A stretch of 64,000 nucleotides of DNA, from positions 1 through 64,000 of the forward strand of contig CAJTGJ010000014.1 in NCBI GenBank assembly GCA_910575695.1, given 5' to 3'. Origin of the DNA: Oscillospiraceae bacterium. Its GTDB lineage: Bacteria > Bacillota > Clostridia > Oscillospirales > Oscillospiraceae. The notes under the pieces were generated by a model. The model was not told where the DNA came from. It saw only the letters and a list, made by a program, of their open reading frames with translations, and did no database searches. Both the position numbers and the translations under genes were made by a program. This document shows positions 1-6,667 of the stretch, piece after piece. Every line of letters starts with the position of its first letter. Position 1 is the first letter of the stretch.

Positions 1-115
1 TTAGTATGTGACATCATGTTATCCTTGATGGCCAGCCGTGTGAGCTGAAAGGTTCATGCACGGTTCAGGGCGGGGGAAAAGGTGGAGACAATATCAAAAC
101 CTTACCTATCGCTAC
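1..115 (+). mobile_element. Group II intron, 3' end (domains V and VI)
   Basis: Positions 34-66 fold as a group II intron domain V. The AGC catalytic triad is at 34-36, the lower stem AGCCGTG pairs with CACGGTT, a GAAA tetraloop sits at 47-50, and a two-base bulge separates the two helices. Domain VI follows, with stem AAGGT (79-83) against ACCTT (99-103). Group II introns end in AY, and a junction after C115 restores the helicase reading frame. The reverse transcriptase ORF and the 5' part lie before the window. The intron is inserted in the helicase gene that continues at 116. Confidence 0.8.
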
Positions 116-504
116 TGTCTACTCCCAGCAAGGGACGCCCCATCGAAATGGCACAGAATGAACAGGGCACCTTTGAAATGACGGTGTTTCAGAACGTGTA
201 TGACGACCTGCGGGACAAGCTGATTGCCAAGGGCATACCAGCCGAAGAAATAGCCTATATCCATGACGCCAATACAGAAGCGAAGAAAAAGGAGCTGTTT
301 GGGAAAGTCCGCTCCGGGCAGGTGCGGGTGTTGATCGGCTCCACGCAGAAGATGGGGGCGGGCACCAACGTCCAGCACAAGTTGGTCGCGCTTCACCATT
401 TGGATTGCCCGTGGAGGCCCAGCGATGATGGACGGACTTTGCGGACACATACCAAAGCGGAGGCATCTGCCTGGGTGTCTCCGCTTTTTCAAGGAAGGAT
501 GTAA
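116..504 (+). pseudogene. Helicase C-terminal fragment of an ICE methylase/helicase protein
   Basis: This is the downstream exon of a large SNF2-type helicase, usually fused to an N6-methylase in Clostridial conjugative elements. The frame reads LSTPSKGRPIEMAQNEQG and continues through LIGSTQKMGAGTNVQ and CPWRPSD, the typical end of helicase motifs V-VI. Homology stops near 426. The expected motif VI arginines (QREGRIIRQG) are missing and an unrelated tail runs to the stop at 502-504. The gene is therefore interrupted by the intron upstream and truncated downstream, so no activity is expected. Confidence 0.75.
456..489 (+). terminator. Rho-independent terminator
   Basis: AGCGGAGGCAT (456-466) pairs with GTGTCTCCGCT (475-485) around an 8-nt loop, followed directly by four more T residues. 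It lies inside the spurious tail of the helicase fragment, so it probably came with the DNA joined at about 426. Confidence 0.6.
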
Positions 505-509
505 GAAGT
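491..509 (+). repeat. Copy 1 of the AAGGAAGGATGTAAGAAGT repeat
   Basis: A 19-bp stretch identical to 1658-1676, with partial similarity continuing about 15 bp further (TCG-TG core). A third copy lies inverted at 3032-3054. It follows the terminator directly. Function is unknown; a recombination or insertion footprint is possible. Confidence 0.6.
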
Positions 510-1153
510 TACTTTGTGTCGTTGGGGTATCTTGATTTAATGCCCGTTGAGAGGTGCAACCGTTTTATATAAATGCCATCTAAAACTTTGTGCAATTTCT
601 CAAAAAATAAAAGTTCCGTTTCGGGCTTCAAAAGTTGTGGTAGGGGGTTGAGAGGACTGATTACCGTCTACAAAAACTTCCGCCAAAACTTTATGCAATT
701 TTCAAAAATTCAAGGGTCTGTTTTGGGCTTTGAAAGTTGTAGTAGGGGGTTGAGGGATATGTCCTCAACGCTCCTTGACAACTGGACACGCATTCGTCAA
801 GTACATCAGTTCCGATGTGCGAAAGCATGAGCCACAGCAGCGGGATGCGCCATGACCCCCGACCTACCGGGCCGAGCGAGAATACCCCCTGCAAGTGCCG
901 GTTTGCCCCCGGCATGGCGATGACAGTCGGAATGACAATGGTACTCCCGCCCAGCCACAGCTTCACACAATGGGGCGGCTCTGTCAGAACGGCAGTTGGG
1001 GTGAAACTCCCGTGAGGTGGTGCGGCACACCGCCGCTTGACGACTTCCCTTTGCGGGCCGGGGTGTCGGGGACAAATGGGCTTGCGGATACATAGTCATA
1101 CTCCCGATTTTGGCAGGGATTTTGCTACGTTCATCTCCTCGATAAACTGAAAT
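505..1153. other. Stretch without a convincing gene
   Basis: About 650 bp with no ORF that I recognise on either strand. The first half carries the degenerate direct repeats at 582-757. The second half (about 760-1100) is GC-rich and has short open stretches in several frames without a ribosome site or family signature, so it is probably decayed element DNA. A stop-free stretch from about 769 to 855 might be the end of a broken gene, but I cannot name it. Confidence 0.5.
582..757. repeat. Two degenerate direct repeats of about 75 bp
   Basis: Copy 1 (582-656) and copy 2 (685-757) share AAAACTTT-TGCAATTT at the left, TTT-GGGCTT in the middle and GTAGGGGGTTGAG at the right, with diverged AT-rich spacers. 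The copies start 103 bp apart. There is no CDS across them. Iteron-like binding sites or a decayed duplication are both possible. Confidence 0.6.
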
Positions 1154-1564
1154 TTATGAATCCTTTTCTCCGTAAGGCTTATTCCAAGAACCTATCTCTA
1201 TTAAATTACCTTCAGGATCAGCAATATAACAAGTTCTCTGTCCCCAAGGTTCAAGTTCCGGTTCCAGTACAGGAGTAGCACCGTTTTCTACAGCTTTACT
1301 AAATGCTTTATCAACTTCTTCAAATGTATCAACATAAAGTGCCATTTCAAAATGACCGTTGAATCCTTTGATATAATCATATCTGCGGTTGGTCATTTTT
1401 TCAAAGTCATTTCTGCCGTACAACAGAAACAACGTCCCATCTTTTACAAGATATACATTAGATGTATCTTCCGCTTCTTTAATCTCAAAGCCAAGTACAT
1501 CTCTGTAAAAGCGAATCATTTTCGCCATATCTTCAACAAATAATCCAAAGCCGTCCAATCTCAT
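1154..1564 (-). CDS. VOC (glyoxalase/bleomycin-resistance) family protein
   Basis: A 136-residue protein beginning MRLDGFGLFVEDMAKMIRFY, with the two beta-alpha-beta-beta-beta modules of the vicinal oxygen chelate fold. Candidate metal-ligand positions are the HFEMALYV strand and the C-terminal glutamate in DPEGNLIEIG. Families of this size bind glyoxal adducts, bleomycin, fosfomycin or other small molecules; the substrate cannot be read from sequence. The start ATG at 1562-1564 has a GGAGG site 8-10 nt upstream. The gene is single, divergent from its neighbours and clearly AT-richer, so it looks like acquired cargo with its own promoter. Confidence 0.8.
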   Translation of the reverse strand: MRLDGFGLFVEDMAKMIRFYRDVLGFEIKEAEDTSNVYLVKDGTLFLLYGRNDFEKMTNRRYDYIKGFNGHFEMALYVDTFEEVDKAFSKAVENGATPVLEPELEPWGQRTCYIADPEGNLIEIGSWNKPYGEKDS

Positions 1565-1612
1565 AATACGATACCTCCAAATTCACATTTGTCGGTTAGT
1601 TTTACTATCGTC

Positions 1613-1641
1613 ATTATACCAGCACCCTCCAAAAATTTCAA
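1613..1641 (-). promoter_or_regulatory. Sigma-70 type promoter of the VOC gene
   Basis: On the minus strand the -35 is TTGAAA (1641-1636) and the -10 is TATAAT (1618-1613), separated by exactly 17 bp and about 50 bp upstream of the VOC start codon. This is a near-perfect vegetative promoter. Confidence 0.75.
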
Positions 1642-1657
1642 CATACTTTTGGCGGCA

Positions 1658-1682
1658 AAGGAAGGATGTAAGAAGTCACATT
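1658..1682 (+). repeat. Copy 2 of the AAGGAAGGATGTAAGAAGT repeat
   Basis: Shares 19 bp with copy 1 at 491-509. Its 23-bp extension GGAAGGATGTAAGAAGTCACATT (written here only as a span, 1660-1682) has a perfect inverted match at 3032-3054, so copies 2 and 3 bracket the ATPase gene and the oriT candidate. Confidence 0.7.
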
Positions 1683-1761
1683 ATATCGCTGAGTACATAG
1701 GGCCGGGTAACTCCCAGCCCTATTTTTATGCCATAATCAAACCAATGGAAGGAGCGGTCAC

Positions 1762-2745
1762 ATGACAGAAATCGAAATCACAAAGGCCAGCGAGGTCAAG
1801 GTACGGGAGATCGAATGGCTGTGGTATCCCTACATCCCCTTTGGCAAGATCACGGTGGTGCAGGGGGACGCCGGGGACGGCAAAAGCACCTTTGTCCTCA
1901 ACCTCGCCGCCATGCTGAGCCAGGGCCAGCCCATGCCCTTCACGGACGGCACAGGCCAGCCCCCCATCAACATCATCTACCAATCCAGCGAGGACGACGC
2001 CGATGATACCATCGTCCCCCGGTTCATCAGCGCCGGGGGCGACCCGGAGCGCCTGCTGTTCATCAGCGAGAAGGAGCGGTATCTCTCCTTTTCCGATGAA
2101 CGGCTGATACAAGCCGTCAGGCAGACGGGCGCAAGGCTTGTCGTCCTCGACCCCCTCTCCGCTTACATCGGGGAGGAAACAGGTATCAACGCCGCCAACG
2201 AGGTGCGGCGGCAGTTCCGCCCTCTCATCGAGATCGCCAGGGAACAGCGGTGCGCCGTCCTCATCGTCCACCACATGAACAAGGCCATCGGGCAGAAGGC
2301 CATCAACCGGGCCGTCGGCTCCGTGGACATTGTGGGCGCTGCCCGGAGCGTCCTGCTGGTGGCCCGGACAGACCGGGAACACCCGGACGAGCGTATCATG
2401 GCCCAGGTGAAGTGTAACGTGGGGCCTACCGGCAGCGCCATCGTCTTTTCAGTAGGTGGCGGCGCTGTCCAGTGGCTTGAGGAAACCGCCAGGACAGCGG
2501 ATGAAGTGCTGGGCAACGTGTTCGCCAACCTGGGCCGACCTGACACCCAAATGCGGCAGGCCAAGGAGGTAATAAGTCAGCTTCTCTCGGACGGGCCGAA
2601 GCCCCAGCGGGAGGTCATGGAGAAGCTGAGGGCGGCGGGCGTTGGGGAGAGTACGGCGAAAAAGGCGAAGCAGCTTTTGGGCGTCTGCTCTGTCAAGGCC
2701 GGGGCTGTGTGGCTATGGTCGATGCCGGATGGGGACGGTCTATGA
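1762..2745 (+). CDS. RepA-like AAA ATPase (AAA_25 family)
   Basis: A 327-residue P-loop ATPase of the RepA/DnaB-like hexameric helicase group, as found in plasmid and ICE replication modules. Walker A is GDAGDGKS (residues 35-42), Walker B ends LVVLD with Asp130, and the conserved IVHHMNK segment (about 168-174) holds the sensor histidines. The C-terminal 80 residues resemble a winged-helix DNA-binding part. The start has GGAAGGAGCGG upstream. Next downstream are the oriT candidate and the relaxase, which suggests a role in DNA unwinding or element replication. Confidence 0.8.
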   Translation: MTEIEITKASEVKVREIEWLWYPYIPFGKITVVQGDAGDGKSTFVLNLAAMLSQGQPMPFTDGTGQPPINIIYQSSEDDADDTIVPRFISAGGDPERLLFISEKERYLSFSDERLIQAVRQTGARLVVLDPLSAYIGEETGINAANEVRRQFRPLIEIAREQRCAVLIVHHMNKAIGQKAINRAVGSVDIVGAARSVLLVARTDREHPDERIMAQVKCNVGPTGSAIVFSVGGGAVQWLEETARTADEVLGNVFANLGRPDTQMRQAKEVISQLLSDGPKPQREVMEKLRAAGVGESTAKKAKQLLGVCSVKAGAVWLWSMPDGDGL

Positions 2746-2763
2746 AGTCGTGCGGAAGGGAGT

Positions 2764-2955
2764 CCAGAGGGAAGCCCTCTGGCCCACCACCTTGCTTGCA
2801 AGGTGTAGTGGGTTACACAACACTTGCGCCTGCGGCGGCGGTTGTGCTGCGAGCCGGGGCGAGTGGCACAACTATCGCCAGATACCGCTATGTTTTGAGA
2901 GCGGGAGCGAACAAAGCATGGCGGTATCTTTTTGTGGGCGCAAATGTTGTGTACC
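2764..2955. other. Candidate oriT of the MobV element (clustered hairpins)
   Basis: A dense series of inverted repeats fills the 323-bp gap before the relaxase. CCAGAGGG/CCCTCTGG is at 2764-2782. CACCTTG/CAAGGTG is at 2788-2805, enclosed by CCCAC/GTGGG (2783-2812). The arms 2811-2830 and 2937-2955 (GTTACACAACACTTGCGCC against its near complement) are 106 bp apart and enclose a smaller hairpin, 2881-2892 with 2917-2928. MobV relaxases nick at short inverted repeats just upstream of their gene, so position and structure fit an origin of transfer. The nick site is not identified. Confidence 0.55.
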
Positions 2956-3031
2956 TGACCCCGCCGGTCTTGAACACGTCCGTTCCAAATACAGACGGAG
3001 GGATGGGAGATACCGCCCGCTTCTACGGGAC

Positions 3032-3054
3032 AATGTGACTTCTTACATCCTTCC
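3032..3054 (-). repeat. Copy 3 (inverted) of the AAGGAAGGATGTAAGAAGT repeat
   Basis: The reverse complement of this span is identical over 23 bp to 1660-1682. It ends about 15 bp before the relaxase start codon, next to its ribosome site AAAGGAGG. Confidence 0.7.
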
Positions 3055-3069
3055 TCAAAGGAGGTCGCT

Positions 3070-4053
3070 ATGGCGAATTACGCAATCATGCGGATAGAAA
3101 AACGGAAGCTGCCCTCGGTTGGCCGTATCAACAAGCACCACGAACGGCAGAAAGAGGAATACAAGAGCAATCCCGACATCGACCGGGAGCGCACCGGCCT
3201 AAATTACCACATCGTCCAGCCCCCAGGCCCCTACCGGGAAGCGGCGCTGGCCCGTATCGAACAGGCCGGGGCACGGCGGCGCAAGGACAGCGTGGTGCTT
3301 CAGGACTGCTTTGTGGGCGGCACTCCTGACTGGCTGAAGGCAAAGAGCCAGGAGGAACAGCGGGCGTATTTCAGCCACGCCTACCAATTCTTTGAGGACA
3401 ATTTTGGAAAAGAGAATATCATCTCCGCCGTGGTGCATATGGACGAGGCTACTCCCCATATGCACCTTTGCTTTGTCCCCATCACCGCCAAAGGCCGCTT
3501 GTCTTCCAAGGACATCATCGGCGGGCCGCAGGGTCTTGTGAAGTGGCAGGACAGGTTCTATGAGCATATGCGCCAGCGTTACCCCGACCTGTCCCGTGGG
3601 CTGCCCAAAAAGCTGACCCACCGCAAGCACGTCCCGCCCTATATGTTCAAGCTGACAGCGGAGCTATACAAGCATTATGACGAGATTTGTCAGGCTATCA
3701 ACAGTATCGGCGTTCTGAACAGCGGCAGGAAAAAGGAGGAAGCCATTGCCCTTCTCGGCAGGTATGCCCCGGAGATGACCCAGCTAAAGGCCCAGGTCGC
3801 CAGCACGGACAAGCAGATCGCAGACCTGGAACGGGAGCTTGCCTATGTGACGGAGGGCAGGGCCACGGCATGGCGGGCCAACCAGGACTACAAACAGGAG
3901 TTGGAGGAAACCAACTACAAGCTGTATCAACTGAACCGGGAGCAGAAAAAGCTGGAGGGCATTATCTCCCAAATTCCCCCGGAGTTGCTGGCCCAGTTGA
4001 CGAAAACTGAGCGGGACGCCCGTAAAAATCAGGAAAGAGGGAAAAATAGATGA
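3070..4053 (+). CDS. MobV/Pre-type relaxase (Mob_Pre family)
   Basis: A 327-residue mobilization relaxase that would nick the element at its oriT and attach to the 5' DNA end. The MobV signature HMDEATPHMH is at residues 123-132, giving His123, Asp125-Glu126 and the metal-binding His130 and His132. The N-terminus MANYAIMRIEKRK also fits the family. The C-terminal third (about 245-315) is charged and predicted coiled coil. ATG follows AAAGGAGGTCGCT. It overlaps the next gene by ATGA, indicating translational coupling. No matching conjugation genes lie in this module, so it would need transfer functions from elsewhere. Confidence 0.85.
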   Translation: MANYAIMRIEKRKLPSVGRINKHHERQKEEYKSNPDIDRERTGLNYHIVQPPGPYREAALARIEQAGARRRKDSVVLQDCFVGGTPDWLKAKSQEEQRAYFSHAYQFFEDNFGKENIISAVVHMDEATPHMHLCFVPITAKGRLSSKDIIGGPQGLVKWQDRFYEHMRQRYPDLSRGLPKKLTHRKHVPPYMFKLTAELYKHYDEICQAINSIGVLNSGRKKEEAIALLGRYAPEMTQLKAQVASTDKQIADLERELAYVTEGRATAWRANQDYKQELEETNYKLYQLNREQKKLEGIISQIPPELLAQLTKTERDARKNQERGKNR

Positions 4054-4889
4054 ACATTCAAGAAATCAAGGTGTCGGAGTGCGCCGCCTTTCGGGACAAC
4101 CCCTTTCAGGTCAGGGACGACGAGGGGATGGAGCTGCTTGTCCAGAGTATCAGGGAGTTTGGCGTCATGACGCCCGTTGTGGTGCGCCCGGTCAAGGAGG
4201 GCGGCTATGAGATCGTCAGCGGGCACCGCAGGATACACGCTTGCCGGAGGGCGGGGATTGAGGAAATCCCCGCCCTTGTCCGTGATATGGAGCATGACAG
4301 CGCCGTGATCTTCATGGTGGATTCCAACATCCAGCGGGAGGGCCTTTTGCCCTCTGAAAAGGCGTTCGCCTACAAGATGAAAGTGGAAGCCCTGCGGCAC
4401 CAGGGGAAAAGGTCTGTCCAACCTGGACAGAAGTCGTCAAGGGGCGCTGTGGCGGAGAACGCCGGGGAGAGCGAGACACAGGTGCAGCGGTATATCCGCC
4501 TGACCAATCTGGAAAAGCCCCTCCTGTCCCTGGTGGACGAGGGCAGGATCGCCTTTACCCCCGCCGTGGAATTGTCCTATCTGAACCAGCGGGAACAGCT
4601 TGATTTGCTGGAAACCATCGAGAGCGAGGACTGTACCCCCTCCTTGTCCCAGGCCATCCGTATGCGGAAGCTGAGCGAGGCGGGCCAGCTTGATATGGAC
4701 GGTATCTTCCACATCATGTCGGAGGTCAAGGGCAATCAAAAGGAGTACATCAAGCTGTCCAGTGATAAGGTCGGGAAGTACCTGGGCAAGCTGCGTACCC
4801 CCCAGCAGAAGGAGGACTTCATTTTGAAGGCCCTGGCCTTTTACGCCCGCCACTTGGAACGCCAGCGTTCCAGCCGGGACGGGAGGTGA
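4050..4889 (+). CDS. ParB-like partition/nuclease-domain protein
   Basis: A 279-residue ParB/Srx-fold protein. The CTP/nucleotide-binding box EIVSGHRRIHACRRAG lies at about residues 54-69. It is preceded by the NPFQVRDD segment and followed by a helical domain containing a helix-turn-helix typical of ParB (about 130-190). Such proteins in mobile elements serve maintenance or transcriptional control. It overlaps the relaxase stop by 4 nt and is followed after 5 nt by a small ORF. No ParA partner lies nearby, so a regulator role is as likely as partition. Confidence 0.8.
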   Translation: MNIQEIKVSECAAFRDNPFQVRDDEGMELLVQSIREFGVMTPVVVRPVKEGGYEIVSGHRRIHACRRAGIEEIPALVRDMEHDSAVIFMVDSNIQREGLLPSEKAFAYKMKVEALRHQGKRSVQPGQKSSRGAVAENAGESETQVQRYIRLTNLEKPLLSLVDEGRIAFTPAVELSYLNQREQLDLLETIESEDCTPSLSQAIRMRKLSEAGQLDMDGIFHIMSEVKGNQKEYIKLSSDKVGKYLGKLRTPQQKEDFILKALAFYARHLERQRSSRDGR

Positions 4890-4894
4890 GGGGC

Positions 4895-5062
4895 ATGGCG
4901 AAGCAGACCGCCCCCAAGCGGCAGAAGCCCCGTCTTATTGTTCAGCGGGTATTCATTGGGGAAAAGAGCATGGAGGACGCTCTTTTCCCTGTTATTTACG
5001 AGGATTTGCGGCGGCAGCTTGAACGCCGCCGCACCTTGGACAAGGAGGGCGAGAACGGATAA
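4895..5062 (+). CDS. Small basic protein between parB-like gene and recombinase
   Basis: A 55-residue ORF starting MAKQTAPKRQKPRLIVQRVF and ending KEGENG. The first third is strongly basic and the rest looks helical. The ATG lies 5 nt after the ParB-like stop, with GGAGGTGAGGGGC upstream. Short ORFs of this kind commonly sit directly before the large serine recombinase in Clostridial elements. Function is unknown; a recombination accessory protein is a guess. Confidence 0.6.
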   Translation: MAKQTAPKRQKPRLIVQRVFIGEKSMEDALFPVIYEDLRRQLERRRTLDKEGENG

Positions 5063-5103
5063 ACTGTCCGTAAAGTCTGTTCAACACACAAGGAGGTATC
5101 ACG

Positions 5104-5319
5104 ATGGGAACGAAAAAAGACAGCACCGTTTATGACGTGGCGATTTATTGCAGACTGTCAAAAGAGGACTTGAAAGAGGACGGCGACCGGGACGAGAGCG
5201 CCAGCATTGGGACGCAAAAGGCCATCCTCACCGAGTATGTGCGTCAGCGGGGCTGGCACCTTGTCCAGACCTATGTGGACGACGGCTATTCTGGAACGAA
5301 TTTTGTTGAGGTAAGATAA
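5104..5319 (+). pseudogene. Large serine recombinase, N-terminal fragment
   Basis: The start of a TndX/Tn4451-type site-specific recombinase. The catalytic serine motif YCRLSKED puts Ser19 in the active site, followed by ESASIGTQKAIL and VDDGYSGTNF. Homology stops after SGTNF at about 5307, where an inverted repeat begins and a stop follows at 5319. Only about 68 of the usual 520-560 residues remain. The ribosome site GGAGGTATCACG is intact. A C-terminal piece of a similar recombinase lies 49 bp away on the other strand. Confidence 0.85.
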
Positions 5320-5359
5320 CGATACCTTTTTTGCAGAGGGTGTTATCTTACCTCTTTTT
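5308..5359 (+). terminator. Inverted repeat with T-run at the recombinase break
   Basis: GAGGTAAGATAAC (5308-5320) is the perfect complement of GTTATCTTACCTC (5342-5354), followed by TTTTT. It starts exactly where recombinase homology ends. It could be a Rho-independent terminator or the end of an inserted sequence. Confidence 0.55.
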
Positions 5360-5367
5360 GATGTATG

Positions 5368-5757
5368 TTAGATAGCATAACTCTTTACGTCGGCTCCTAT
5401 CTGTCTGAAATAGGAGATACTTTCGGTAGGCTTGTCGCCTGTATCAACTCTGCCGACAAAGCTATAAAAGATTTCGATTTTGCGGGTGTTCGTTTCCTTA
5501 TCCAGTTCGTGAATAAGAATACGGTCAATAAATTCATGGACGTTTTCGTAGGTCAGTTCGGTAATGGCGGTGTACTTGCGTACCAGTGCGACAAACCTTT
5601 TCACGTCCGCGCTGCGCTCGGTGGCGTTGCCAATTTCCTGTGACAGCTCCGCAATCCTCCGGGTCAGCGTCTTTTTCTCTTCGTCGTAGCCGGAAGTCAG
5701 AAAAGCAAACTGTTCATCAGAAAGTTTCCCTAAAGCGTTGTCCTCAGAGAGCTTTTG
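5368..5757 (-). pseudogene. Large serine recombinase, C-terminal fragment (inverted)
   Basis: The minus strand is open from 5757 to a TAA at 5368 and reads QKLSEDNALGKLSDEQFAFL through RKYTAITELTYENVHEFIDR to SYFRQIGADVKSYAI. This is the coiled-coil and C-terminal region of Tn4451-type recombinases. There is no start codon or catalytic domain, and a stop lies just upstream. It points toward the N-terminal fragment at 5104-5319, so it is either the same gene broken by an inversion or the remnant of a second recombinase. Confidence 0.8.
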
Positions 5758-5773
5758 TCAAGGGTAAATTTAT

Positions 5774-5817
5774 AAAATGCTGTATGACCTTCATAATTGT
5801 AGGTCATACAGCATTTT
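5774..5817. terminator. Bidirectional hairpin terminator
   Basis: AAAATGCTGTATGACCT (5774-5790) and AGGTCATACAGCATTTT (5801-5817) form a perfect 17-bp stem with a 10-nt loop and T-rich flanks on both strands. It lies about 70 bp past the TIR gene stop and probably ends the defence operon. Confidence 0.7.
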
Positions 5818-5886
5818 ATTAAAGTCATCAACCATGCCAGGGATTTCTGAAAAGTGTAGCTATGCAGACTTTTGAAGCAGAATCCG

Positions 5887-6666
5887 TTACTCCGCCATAC
5901 AATCAACTTCCTCCAGGAATTTGTCCCTAAAACGTTCCCAGAGATTTTGAGATAAATCATCTACCATTCCAAGATGACTAACAATGCGGTCTTTGAGGTC
6001 ATTTAGTGCATAATTTCGCTTTTCCTTATCAGCCAGACGGAATGTCATATCCCTTGGATTAACAGCACCTTCAATTTTAGTGTACTGAAATCCTGGCAAT
6101 AAAATGCTTTGATATGCGCTCTGCTTTACCCACGCGGCCCCCATTTCATTTAGGCAAACCGGACTTTTATAATAATTTTTTGACAGCATCATAATGAAAA
6201 AGAGATTATCACTGTCCATTTCATTGCGAATGAAATCGTATAAATCTCCAGCTCCCTGCGGAATTCCATACCCAGCAACAGAACTGCAAAACAATTGGTT
6301 TTGTTTCACACCCATTTGCTCAAGCATGGTAACAAATTTCTCAACAATGGGCTTGTCATCCGTGGAATGGCTGATAAAGATTTTAGGGGCCTTATACATT
6401 TCGTCAAAATGGTCATACATATACTTAACCACTTCGCTCATAGCTACAAGGCAATCTTTTATGCTGATTAAATTATGCGTTCTCAACCATAGCAAAAGGT
6501 CAAGCTGCGCACAATCGCAAGGGAAAGTAGCTTTGTATGCCGATATGATTTCCTTACACCGCTGGACACATCTCAGAAAAAGTGCTGTTTGTTGATTACT
6601 GAGAGACAAAACGATATAGCTGTCATAAAATTCATTCAAAGTTTCTTTTGTCACCAAGCAGTTCAA
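5887..6666 (-). CDS. TIR-domain protein, last gene of the defence-like operon
   Basis: The TIR domain occupies roughly the C-terminal 155 residues. It begins APKIFISHSTDDKPIVEKF, has an LFCSSVAGYGIPQG loop and the segment LSKNYYKSPVCLNEMGAAW, whose Glu matches the catalytic glutamate of TIR NADases. The N-terminal 105 residues are helical and unrecognised. I place the start at TTG 6666, two bases past the methyltransferase stop, with GGGAGG 9 nt upstream; an ATG at 6699 would overlap that gene. Bacterial TIR proteins hydrolyse or cyclise NAD during phage defence. The intact active-site region and last position in a restriction operon suggest an effector or signal producer. Confidence 0.75.
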   Translation of the reverse strand: MNCLVTKETLNEFYDSYIVLSLSNQQTALFLRCVQRCKEIISAYKATFPCDCAQLDLLLWLRTHNLISIKDCLVAMSEVVKYMYDHFDEMYKAPKIFISHSTDDKPIVEKFVTMLEQMGVKQNQLFCSSVAGYGIPQGAGDLYDFIRNEMDSDNLFFIMMLSKNYYKSPVCLNEMGAAWVKQSAYQSILLPGFQYTKIEGAVNPRDMTFRLADKEKRNYALNDLKDRIVSHLGMVDDLSQNLWERFRDKFLEEVDCMAE

Positions 6667-6667
6667 A

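Noticed and set aside
806-1099. 97-codon minus-strand open frame before the VOC gene
   Set aside because: Arginine- and proline-rich residues without family pattern or ribosome site, overlapping other open frames in the same GC-rich stretch.
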